Assembly (NCBI RefSeq): GCF_001423695.1
Contig: NZ_LMOZ01000002.1
Location: 728,298 to 792,297 of the forward strand
Direction: 5' to 3'
DNA: 64,000 nt
DNA from: Leifsonia sp. Leaf336
GTDB lineage: Bacteria > Actinomycetota > Actinomycetes > Actinomycetales > Microbacteriaceae
Shown: positions 35,168-44,066 of the stretch, piece by piece
Layout of the letters: each line of letters starts with the position of its first letter
Numbering within the stretch: the stretch's first letter is position 1
Translations under genes and position numbers: made by a program
The notes under the pieces: model-generated
What the model was told of the DNA's origin: nothing
Databases searched by the model: none
Seen by the model: the letters and a program-made list of their open reading frames with translations, nothing else

Positions 35168-36687
35168 TGCGCCCCTCGATCCGAGAACGGCACGCGCGCC
35201 TCGTGTCGGGCGACGAGCTCCGTGAACGGCGAAATGCCGAGGACTTTCGTCACAAATATTCCCCTGAAACCTGGCTCAGTGATGTCGAGCGTCATATGAC
35301 CCATGCGCTCAAGCTCGTGCAGGTCGGCATTGTCCGCGACAGCCTCGAGGCGGTTACGTAGTTCACGAGTTGCGCGGTGAACCTCGTATCGAAGCGTCGA
35401 TGCGTTTTCGAAGTATGGCTGCACTTGGAGCCCCAGCCAGGTGAGGACCAGTTCGAAGTCGCGGTCGCGTTGCGGCCGGATGACGTGCGGGGATATCCAA
35501 GCGCTCACCTGCCCCGCGGCACGAACATCGAGGGTACGGAGCGCTACTTCAGAATCGCGGATACCATTCGTTTTCAACCGATCCGAAAGAGCCGCTTTCC
35601 ACGTCGCCTGCGAGTCTCGGATGGATGCCGCGCGAGTTCCGAGCCTGTCGAATGCCCTTTCGTGCAGTGACTCGCTCTCGCCGGCACCCTCGCGGAGAAG
35701 CAAGTATGTGCCCGCCGATAGGAGCGAAACGTCGACGTACGTGACCCGCTCCCCCGCAGGCTGAGTGGGGTCAAGGGAACGGATACGTTCACCGTCTGTT
35801 TCGAGCCAAATCGCACGACCGCCGCTTAGGAGAACCTTGTGCGCTTCCACTTCATCGAGTGTTGGAGCGCGGTCTTCACTGACTCGTATGCCCCAGAAAG
35901 GCTGGGGCAGTAGTTCCTCTTCGGGGATTCCGTTCAGGCCGTCCTGTGTCTCTTCCGGCACCTCCTGCGCCGACTCGCCAGCTTCGACGACTCGGACGCC
36001 GACCCGAATCCCGCCTTCCGCGTAGTCCGAGATTGGAGACCGAGGGAGGCTCAGGTCGCCGAACCACCCGGGGACAACGAAAGTTACCTCCGGAGTACGC
36101 GGCGCTGTTACTGCGATGGGTTTGAAGAACCTCGGGGGACCAACAAAATACGCGATTTCCTCGGAAACTTCCACACGCTCCAGGTCCCCGAGTGTTAGTA
36201 CCCGAAGGCCATCCGTCGCAAGCCAGCCGCCGAGGGCCTCGCGAGCACGCGAGCTTGCGGCGACAATCACAGCTGTCCCAACTCCCACTTCGTTCGCCGA
36301 CTCAACGACGACACGGCCGATGAGTGGGTCGCGTGTCAGGAGCGCGCTCGCGGCGTCGCGTATCTCGGTCAGCACCTCGGGCTCTCCCACGGCTCCCGCA
36401 AGCCGCGCTGCCTGCCGTTTTACTCGCTCGACTCCAGACCTCAGAATGTCATTGCGCTCGATTGGCAGCGGATCAGTGATGAGATGCCATCGGAGCAACT
36501 TCGCCGGGCCGGCCAGATCATCCCAGACCCCGGGACCATCGCGCTGCACAAGCCGGAAAAGGCTGCGCGTCGCTGCATCGAAGCGCGATGCCAGCGAATC
36601 ATGCACGGCGATAATCTGCACGCCCTCGCGTACAAGCGCAGACGATGCTGCGTAGCGGCGGTCGAGCTCCGCCACACGCGATGTCAT
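35155..36687 (-). CDS. Unrecognised defence-island protein, possible C-terminal half of a DrmE-like factor
   Basis: A 510-residue protein I cannot assign to a family with confidence. The N-terminal 150 residues are helical (RYAASSALVREGVQIIAVHDSL and a FRLVQRDGPGVWDDLAG stretch). A Rossmann-like strand pattern follows (VGTAVIVAASSRAREALGGWL, then LRVLTLGDLERV), resembling the second RecA lobe of a degenerate helicase. After that come a beta-rich middle and a helical C-terminus. No Walker motif is seen. It starts at ATG 36687, overlapping the preceding gene by 4 bases, and overlaps the NERD-helicase gene by 13. Together with the 314-residue protein upstream it adds up to about 820 residues, roughly the size reported for DrmE, so a split DrmE is my working hypothesis. 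Confidence 0.6.
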   Translation of the reverse strand: MTSRVAELDRRYAASSALVREGVQIIAVHDSLASRFDAATRSLFRLVQRDGPGVWDDLAGPAKLLRWHLITDPLPIERNDILRSGVERVKRQAARLAGAVGEPEVLTEIRDAASALLTRDPLIGRVVVESANEVGVGTAVIVAASSRAREALGGWLATDGLRVLTLGDLERVEVSEEIAYFVGPPRFFKPIAVTAPRTPEVTFVVPGWFGDLSLPRSPISDYAEGGIRVGVRVVEAGESAQEVPEETQDGLNGIPEEELLPQPFWGIRVSEDRAPTLDEVEAHKVLLSGGRAIWLETDGERIRSLDPTQPAGERVTYVDVSLLSAGTYLLLREGAGESESLHERAFDRLGTRAASIRDSQATWKAALSDRLKTNGIRDSEVALRTLDVRAAGQVSAWISPHVIRPQRDRDFELVLTWLGLQVQPYFENASTLRYEVHRATRELRNRLEAVADNADLHELERMGHMTLDITEPGFRGIFVTKVLGISPFTELVARHEARVPFSDRGAQWLE

Positions 36688-37628
36688 AGCGCCACCGTGA
36701 AGGCGAACGCCTCCACGCCAGTTGGCGCCGCCCAACCCAGGTCGCTAGCCAGCGACAAGGGGGCGCCTCGAGAGTTCCTGAGCTGGACAACTTGTTCCGC
36801 CGCGGTCTCGTCCGCGACCGAACGATCGAAGATGCACACCACGACGGGAACAAGGATGCCGTTCAAGTACCGGATTGCTGCCTGCCCATCAAGGATCACG
36901 AGGTTAAGGTCTTCGGGCAGGGAGGCCAGCTGTTCCCCGAAACCCGCTGACGAATATATGCGAGTGAACCAGGTCGCCGATTTGTCGGTCTTAGGGAGAA
37001 GGAGAGTTTCGATCGCGTCACCGTCCGCGTCGTCGCCTCGGGCGAGGACGCCCTCGAGGTCGTCGAGAATCCAGCTCTTGGTACCGACGATGGCAACGTC
37101 GGCGGCAGGAGCGACGAGCCGCCGCTCCCAGTCTCGATCGACGCCAGTCATGCGACCGATGCTGCCCAATGGCGGGCGCGGCATCTTCTCCGCGGGGTCC
37201 GCTTCGGCAACCGGCGCGACCGCAGCCATCCGATCCACGGCCCACTGCCCCGCCAGCGTGACTCTTGGTGGTCGGTGCGATTCATCAAGACCTTGAAACC
37301 GACCCGAGATTACGTGCGTTGCGTTCACGGCACGGTAGTTCCGCCCAGGCAGCGCTTCCCGAAGCCTTATAAGCGGATCCGTGATTGTCTCGGCCGGTGG
37401 GCGACAGACTGTCCACCCGGTGCCTACTAAAACGGCCGCGAATTCACGACTAGGCACCGAAAGGGCGACTATCAACTGGCGTCCACTATATGTCTGAGCT
37501 TTCCGCGACAACCGAGTCCCAAGGGCGAGAAGGGGCCCAATCCACGGGGATCGAATTGGCTCGGCATCGCGACTTTCGGCAAGGCTGAGCAGCACTGCCG
37601 GACCCGGCCTAGCCCCCGCCTCAACCAT
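36684..37628 (-). CDS. Unrecognised defence-island protein, possible N-terminal half of a DrmE-like factor
   Basis: A 314-residue protein with alternating strands and helices. Segments such as RQLIVALSVPSREFAAVLVGTGW, VAIVGTKSWILDDLEGVL and LNLVILDGQAAIRYLNGILV followed by VPVVVCIFDRS resemble the first RecA lobe of SF2 helicases, with a DEAD-box-like strand reading LDGQ instead of DExx. No P-loop was found, so ATPase activity is doubtful. GGGGGA precedes ATG 37628. It is followed directly by the 510-residue gene with an ATGA overlap. The gap to the methyltransferase upstream is 68 bases. Its function is unknown; the DrmE relationship is inferred from size, position and helicase-like character. 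Confidence 0.58.
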   Translation of the reverse strand: MVEAGARPGPAVLLSLAESRDAEPIRSPWIGPLLALGTRLSRKAQTYSGRQLIVALSVPSREFAAVLVGTGWTVCRPPAETITDPLIRLREALPGRNYRAVNATHVISGRFQGLDESHRPPRVTLAGQWAVDRMAAVAPVAEADPAEKMPRPPLGSIGRMTGVDRDWERRLVAPAADVAIVGTKSWILDDLEGVLARGDDADGDAIETLLLPKTDKSATWFTRIYSSAGFGEQLASLPEDLNLVILDGQAAIRYLNGILVPVVVCIFDRSVADETAAEQVVQLRNSRGAPLSLASDLGWAAPTGVEAFAFTVAL

Positions 37629-37696
37629 GAATCCCCCGCTCGCAGTCCACCCTAGCGATGACCTTCGACATCACGGTCGTGGTAACTCCGGGCGTG

Positions 37697-38731
37697 TCAT
37701 GCTGCGTCAGCAACAGTTCCTTCCGCGGCGCTCCTAAGCGCCGTGGCAACAGCAGCAGCCAGCGATCGGGCGACGGGCGGCGGGACAGCGTTCGAGATTT
37801 GCTCCACCTGCTGCGACAGAGTTCCCTCGATTACGAATGACGTGGGGAATCCCTGAAGCAGCATCGCCTCGAAGATGCTGAGTCGACGAGTTCCGTCAGG
37901 GTGCACGTGGATTTCACGGTGTCCGTAGGCTACGGTCGGGCTTGGTTTGTCCCAAGAAAGTCGACGGAAACTTCGCGTAGGTGCCGGGCTCAAGCCCTCG
38001 CCAGAAAACCGCCTGGATACGGGCTTCATAGTCCAGTGGTTCGGATGCTCTGGAATGTCATCAACTAGCAGATCTCGCGCGAAGAACGCGGGTGCCGGGA
38101 GGTGACCGATAGCTCCGCGGACTGTGAGGTCCGCCTCCGTTGCGTGAAGCGGTACGAATGTCTTTGCAGCAGTTTCGTCCTTGAATCCCGAGATGATGAC
38201 TCGAGTGCGAGTCTGTGGCACGCCATAGTCGAGAGCTGAGTGTTCCGCGACTCCGGCCGTGAGTTCAAGGTCCTTGAAGCGCCGCATGATGCCCTGGAAG
38301 GTGACCGCGTGCTTCGCGTCACGGATGCCCATTACGTTTTCGAAAAGAACGAATTGGACGTCATACAGCTGTTGTAGGGCTTCAACGATTTCCAGGTAGA
38401 ACGAGGGCATCTGGTTACGAGGATCGTCGGCATGCGACTTCGGGTTCGCTCGCGAAAATCCCTGGCACGGCGGTCCGCCGATAACACCAATTGCCTCACC
38501 CTTTCGGAGTACCTTCTCAATCTGACCAAGCACGATGAGCTTGCCCGTCGAGGTATCCCGGTCGGTGATATCCACGGCGACCGAGGTCGTCCTCGGGAAG
38601 TTACGGCGGTGGGTTTTGATTGCGGCGGCCATTCGATCAACAGCGAAGACGATCTCGTAGCCTTGATCATGAAACCCGAGGTCGAGCCCTCCCGCACCTG
38701 AGAACAGACTCACGATGCGAGGCAAGGTCAT
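37697..38731 (-). CDS. DNA (cytosine-5)-methyltransferase, DrmMII-like
   Basis: A 344-residue methyltransferase forming 5-methylcytosine with S-adenosylmethionine. All key motifs are present: I LFSGAGGLDLGF (9-20), IV GGPPCQGFS with catalytic Cys89, VI ENV (131-133), VIII QTRTRVII (173-180) and X QISNAVPPPVARSL near the C-terminus. The target-recognition region (about 185-280) is short, so the recognised sequence cannot be guessed. The start ATG 38731 (MTLPRIVSL) has GAAGGAG seven bases before it, and a 28-codon longer frame is rejected. Class 2 DISARM uses a methyltransferase of this type to protect host DNA. It also might serve the DUF262 protein upstream. Confidence 0.9.
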   Translation of the reverse strand: MTLPRIVSLFSGAGGLDLGFHDQGYEIVFAVDRMAAAIKTHRRNFPRTTSVAVDITDRDTSTGKLIVLGQIEKVLRKGEAIGVIGGPPCQGFSRANPKSHADDPRNQMPSFYLEIVEALQQLYDVQFVLFENVMGIRDAKHAVTFQGIMRRFKDLELTAGVAEHSALDYGVPQTRTRVIISGFKDETAAKTFVPLHATEADLTVRGAIGHLPAPAFFARDLLVDDIPEHPNHWTMKPVSRRFSGEGLSPAPTRSFRRLSWDKPSPTVAYGHREIHVHPDGTRRLSIFEAMLLQGFPTSFVIEGTLSQQVEQISNAVPPPVARSLAAAVATALRSAAEGTVADAA

Positions 38732-38861
38732 CCGAGTGCTCCTTCGATCCTGCCGGCAGCCCGAGGGGGCCATTTTTCTCCAGCGTAGTGCCGAAGACTG
38801 CGCAGGCCCGGCCATTCCAGCGTGTCATCCGAACGGACTGAGTCGTTGAAGGCGCGCCGCG

Positions 38862-40499
38862 TCAAAACGGTCCAAGTACCCCCTGCGCAAAAGACTCAGT
38901 GCGCTCTTTGATCACAGTCGGTGTCCACTCCATGAAGGCGAGCGTTTCGAGGCTCCTTGGGTAGTCAGACACGCGGGGCGACAAGTACGTCGCTTTTTTA
39001 TCCTCGAATTCCTTATTTTGCGCGGACGAGTTCTTCCCTTTGCTCAAGAGAACGAGATTCCCAACCGAGTGGACGAGCTCCCTGGCTTGTTCCTCCGTAA
39101 AATCGGATAGCCATCGACTCCCGATTCTCGGCGTCTGCGGGAGCACGTCCTCAATGGACCGCGGGGCGAACTCTCGGGGCGCGCCCAGTTCAGCGACCTG
39201 AATCTCAGCGCGCACAAGGAGGTACTTGGCGAAGCCAGCCCCATAGAAGTTTGCGCTCCGGCACGCCTTCTGAACTGCGTCCAACGGGACCGCAAATGAT
39301 TCGATGACGGCAGCAGCGTGGGGCGAAACTTCAATCGTCTTGAGAATCGCAGTGTAGGCCGAGTACCTCTCGTCTTTACGAACACCACGAACCCACTGGT
39401 CGACAAAAAGGCGCTCGATTGCTAAGACAAAGTCCATCATCGACACCGTGCCATACTTTCGCGCGTAGGCCAGGATGCACGCCTTCCACTCGCTTGCTCG
39501 GAACTCGCCAACCATTGCGTGCATCAGGGTCTTGAATCGCGCATGATCGGGGCCGGCAACTAGATAATCGCGACTAATGAAAATGGCGTCCCACAAGTCC
39601 ACGAACTCACCCAGTTCGTCGATGAAGTTCACACCCGCCGACGGGCGAGCCTTGTTCGCATAGACCCGCTTCTCGAATTCATGGAGCAGGTCACCCTCGG
39701 GCTTGTCCTGCACATAGACAAGTCGGAGCGCAGCGAAGAGGCTCTCGAAGTCCCCTTCGCCCAGAGCCTCCTCGAAACCCTCCCATTTGCGCGCATATTC
39801 CTCGCGTAGAGCGGTATCAGCGATCACCCCTGGGCTCAAATTGACAGCCTTCAGCACATCGATCCGTCGCAGCTGCTTACCGCGATCATTTACCACGGTA
39901 AAGAGACGGAAGGCGTCATCAAAGCTCGCCGCCGCTAGGTAAATGACGACAACATGCTGAACGATGAACTCGACCAAATCATGCAGATAGTCCTGACTTT
40001 CGTTGCCGAGTGCGTCGCGAAAAATAGCAACGGCCGCGCGATACCGCTGGTCGACACTCGTTTGGAGCGGCTCATCGGATTCGAGGTCCGATGTGCCACC
40101 GAGCGATGTCACGATTTTGCTGTACGGCGCCGAGTCGCGGACGAAGATTCGCGGCCTTGACGAGATCTTCAGGAACCTCTTCTCCGGCTGCACAAGCATG
40201 TCTTGAACTTCAGCGGCATCCGATTCCAAAAGATCACGGAGGACAGCGAGGAGGATCGATAGCGCGGTAAGCCGCTGCTGTCCATCTACGACGTCGAAGG
40301 TATCCGCGGCCGTCTCATGGAGTACGAGCGTCCCTAGGAAATAGTCATTCTCTCGGTTGGCCTCCATCAAGTCCTCAATGAGATCCGAAAGCTGATCCTT
40401 GTCCCACGAGAAGGGGCGCTGGTAGTTGGGAATCGAGAAGAAGAATCCCTCCGCAAATAACTTGCCGATGCGCACGGTCGCGCTATCTAGCTTCGCCAT
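38862..40499 (-). CDS. DUF262/DUF1524 protein (GmrSD-like) with altered nuclease motif
   Basis: A 545-residue protein like single-chain GmrSD type IV restriction enzymes and SspE/BrxU relatives. The N-terminal DUF262 domain shows IPNYQRPFSW (23-32) and the DGQQR motif (72-76), typical of an NTP-using domain. The C-terminal DUF1524/HNH-like domain shows SIEDVLPQ followed by SVGNLVLLSKGKNSSAQNKEFEDKKATY. In homologues the first part reads IEHxLPQ with a catalytic histidine; here it is Asp451 (codon GAC; CAC would be His). Nuclease activity may therefore be lost or changed. It is the first gene of the island, 130 bases upstream of the methyltransferase, and may be a separate defence module. Confidence 0.87.
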   Translation of the reverse strand: MAKLDSATVRIGKLFAEGFFFSIPNYQRPFSWDKDQLSDLIEDLMEANRENDYFLGTLVLHETAADTFDVVDGQQRLTALSILLAVLRDLLESDAAEVQDMLVQPEKRFLKISSRPRIFVRDSAPYSKIVTSLGGTSDLESDEPLQTSVDQRYRAAVAIFRDALGNESQDYLHDLVEFIVQHVVVIYLAAASFDDAFRLFTVVNDRGKQLRRIDVLKAVNLSPGVIADTALREEYARKWEGFEEALGEGDFESLFAALRLVYVQDKPEGDLLHEFEKRVYANKARPSAGVNFIDELGEFVDLWDAIFISRDYLVAGPDHARFKTLMHAMVGEFRASEWKACILAYARKYGTVSMMDFVLAIERLFVDQWVRGVRKDERYSAYTAILKTIEVSPHAAAVIESFAVPLDAVQKACRSANFYGAGFAKYLLVRAEIQVAELGAPREFAPRSIEDVLPQTPRIGSRWLSDFTEEQARELVHSVGNLVLLSKGKNSSAQNKEFEDKKATYLSPRVSDYPRSLETLAFMEWTPTVIKERTESFAQGVLGPF

Positions 40500-40669
40500 T
40501 CCGACCCCTCTCGGCGCTCGCTAACAATGCGCAAGCTGACTTTAGCTGATAACGCACGGCACCAATCTCCGCGGCGCTTGCAGGTGAGCTGGGGCCATGA
40601 TCCCCTTCAGGCCGGGCCCGGGCATCACACAGCAGATGGGCAGGTAGAGGTCTCCCATTTCTCCCCCGA

Positions 40670-40691
40670 ACGATATATCGTGAACTATCGT
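40670..40691. promoter_or_regulatory. Candidate PadR operator
   Basis: A perfect 12-bp palindrome ACGATATATCGT (40670-40681) followed five bases later by a further ATCGT half-site (40687-40691). It lies 27-48 bases upstream of the PadR start and would overlap its promoter. PadR repressors commonly bind AT-centred palindromes of this type and repress their own operon. Confidence 0.6.
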
Positions 40692-40717
40692 TACCCGCTT
40701 CTCCCGAGGAGGACATC

Positions 40718-41299
40718 ATGAGCGGAACATTCACCGGTGGCGGCGGCTGGGGCGCCAACATGAACCCGGACAACCTGTGGCAGGCGTTCGATCAGCTCAG
40801 GTCGCAGTTCGAGAAGAAGGTCGGCACGCGGATGGGGCGTGGGGATGTGCGGTCCGCCGTCCTGGCGCTGCTGGCCGAGAAGCCGATGCACGGCTATCAG
40901 ATCATCCGCGAGATCGAGGAGCGCAGCGGGGGGAGCTGGAAGCCGTCCGCCGGGTCGGTCTACCCGACCCTCCAGTTGCTCGCCGACGAGGGGCTGATCA
41001 CGGCCGAGGAGTCCAACGGGCGCAAGACCTACGCGCTCACCGAAGAGGGCAAGGCTGCCGCCGAAGAGGCTGGGCCAGCGCCCTGGGACACGGACAGCGA
41101 GCGAGAAAGCACCCGCAGCCGCGGCCCGTTCGGCGGCGGCCACAACCCCTTCGACGGCGACCTCCCGAAGGCCGGCATGGCGCTCGCCCAGGCGGCGGCG
41201 CAGGTGCGGCGCACGGGCACGCCCGAGCAGATCAAGGAGGCGGTGACCGTCCTGGAGGACGCGCGCCGCAAGCTCTACTCGATCCTCGCGCAGGACTGA
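40718..41299 (+). CDS. PadR family transcriptional regulator
   Basis: A 193-residue regulator. The PadR winged helix is clear from about residue 45 to 115 (RSAVLALLAEKPMHGYQIIREI, then SAGSVYPTLQLLADEGLI and the wing NGRKTYALTEEGK). The C-terminus is helical (about 150-193) and probably dimerises. The N-terminus is glycine/asparagine-rich. GAGGAGG precedes ATG 40718. It is followed after 4 bases by the ABC1-kinase gene, which it presumably regulates together with itself through the palindrome at 40670. The inducer is unknown. Confidence 0.92.
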   Translation: MSGTFTGGGGWGANMNPDNLWQAFDQLRSQFEKKVGTRMGRGDVRSAVLALLAEKPMHGYQIIREIEERSGGSWKPSAGSVYPTLQLLADEGLITAEESNGRKTYALTEEGKAAAEEAGPAPWDTDSERESTRSRGPFGGGHNPFDGDLPKAGMALAQAAAQVRRTGTPEQIKEAVTVLEDARRKLYSILAQD

Positions 41300-41303
41300 C
41301 GGG

Positions 41304-43025
<1,722 letters not shown>

Positions 43026-43036
43026 TCGCGAGCCGT

Positions 43037-43093
43037 CGAGGGGCACGTTAGCGCCCCAAAAACGCGAGTTCAGGGGCGTTTGCGTGCCCCTCG
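43037..43093. terminator. Bidirectional hairpin between convergent genes
   Basis: CGAGGGGCACG pairs with CGTGCCCCTCG, with an inner CGCCCC/GGGGCG stem separated by a four-base mismatch. It lies between the convergent ABC1 kinase and SDR genes. The outer arm resembles that of the hairpin at 49736. Confidence 0.55.
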
Positions 43094-43116
43094 GAGACGA
43101 AGAGCCACCACGGAGG

Positions 43117-43959
43117 TCAGGCGGCGCCGGTCACCCAGTGCGCCGTCACGTGCTGCACGTGCGCGCCGTCCAGATCCGACAGCTTCACGCCGGCGAAGCG
43201 ACGCGCGGCCTCCGACGTCTGCACGCGGGCCGGCGGATTCTCGGAGGTCAGCACCCCAACGATGACGTCGGCCACACCCTCCGGAGTCTGTGCATTCGCG
43301 GGGTCGAACGCGGCGGCGGTGCGCTCCAGGTAGGCGTTCAACGCGCCCTCGTACGGCGTCCCATCGACTGAACGCTGCCCGCCGACGTTGGCGACGAACT
43401 CGGTCGTCACGGCGCCGGGCTCGATCACGCTCACGCGCACGCCGACGGTCGCGGCGACCGGGGTCAGCGACTCCATGAACCCCTCGACGGCGAACTTGGC
43501 CGCGCAGTACGCCTCGTTGAACGGCTGGCCGACGACGCCTCCCACGCTCGACACGCTGACGACGCGGCCACTGCTGGCACGCAGCAAGGGCAGGAACGCC
43601 TTCGTGAGAGCGACGACGCCGAAGAAGTTGACCTCCATCACGGCGCGCACGGCCTCCACCGACTCGAGCTCGATCGTGCCGAGGTGGCCGGCGCCCGCGT
43701 TGTTGAGCAGGGCGTCGAGGCGTCCGTAGGTCGACTCCACATACGAGACGCAGGCCGCGATGGAGGCCGGGTCGGTGACATCCAGCGGCTGCAGATCGAG
43801 CGTCACGCCGGCAGTGGAGGCCGCGGCGCGCAACGCGCCGGAGCGGCCCAGGTCGCGCATGGTGGCGACGACGGTGAACCCGGCGCGGGCGGCGGCGACG
43901 GCCGAGGTCAGGCCGATGCCGGAGGAGGTGCCGGAGATGAGAAGGATCGATTGGGTCAC
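43117..43959 (-). CDS. Short-chain dehydrogenase/reductase
   Basis: A 280-residue classical SDR oxidoreductase using NAD(P). Motifs are the cofactor loop SGTSSGIG (about residues 9-16), NNAGAG (about 86-91) and the catalytic YCAAK (about 150-154) with serine in VSVSSVGG shortly before. It resembles the 17-beta-hydroxysteroid dehydrogenase-like SDRs that carry IEPGAVTTEF. The start is GTG 43959 with GGGAGG about nine bases upstream; the longer frame has no such site. It is divergent from the GH5 glycosidase gene. The substrate is unknown. Confidence 0.88.
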   Translation of the reverse strand: MTQSILLISGTSSGIGLTSAVAAARAGFTVVATMRDLGRSGALRAAASTAGVTLDLQPLDVTDPASIAACVSYVESTYGRLDALLNNAGAGHLGTIELESVEAVRAVMEVNFFGVVALTKAFLPLLRASSGRVVSVSSVGGVVGQPFNEAYCAAKFAVEGFMESLTPVAATVGVRVSVIEPGAVTTEFVANVGGQRSVDGTPYEGALNAYLERTAAAFDPANAQTPEGVADVIVGVLTSENPPARVQTSEAARRFAGVKLSDLDGAHVQHVTAHWVTGAA

Positions 43960-44066
43960 GATGTCATCCTCCCACCGTGGCCAACTTGACACTCAGTGCC
44001 GAATCCCGCATTCTGTGCTGGCTGCCACCGTCGGCGGCCCCCTGCATGTCGTCACGATGGAGTGTC

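Noticed and set aside
36684-37628. A frameshift breaking one long gene at 36684-36687
   Set aside because: The junction is a clean ATGA overlap and the second frame is open only 16 codons further upstream, which is what two genuine coupled genes look like; not fully excluded.
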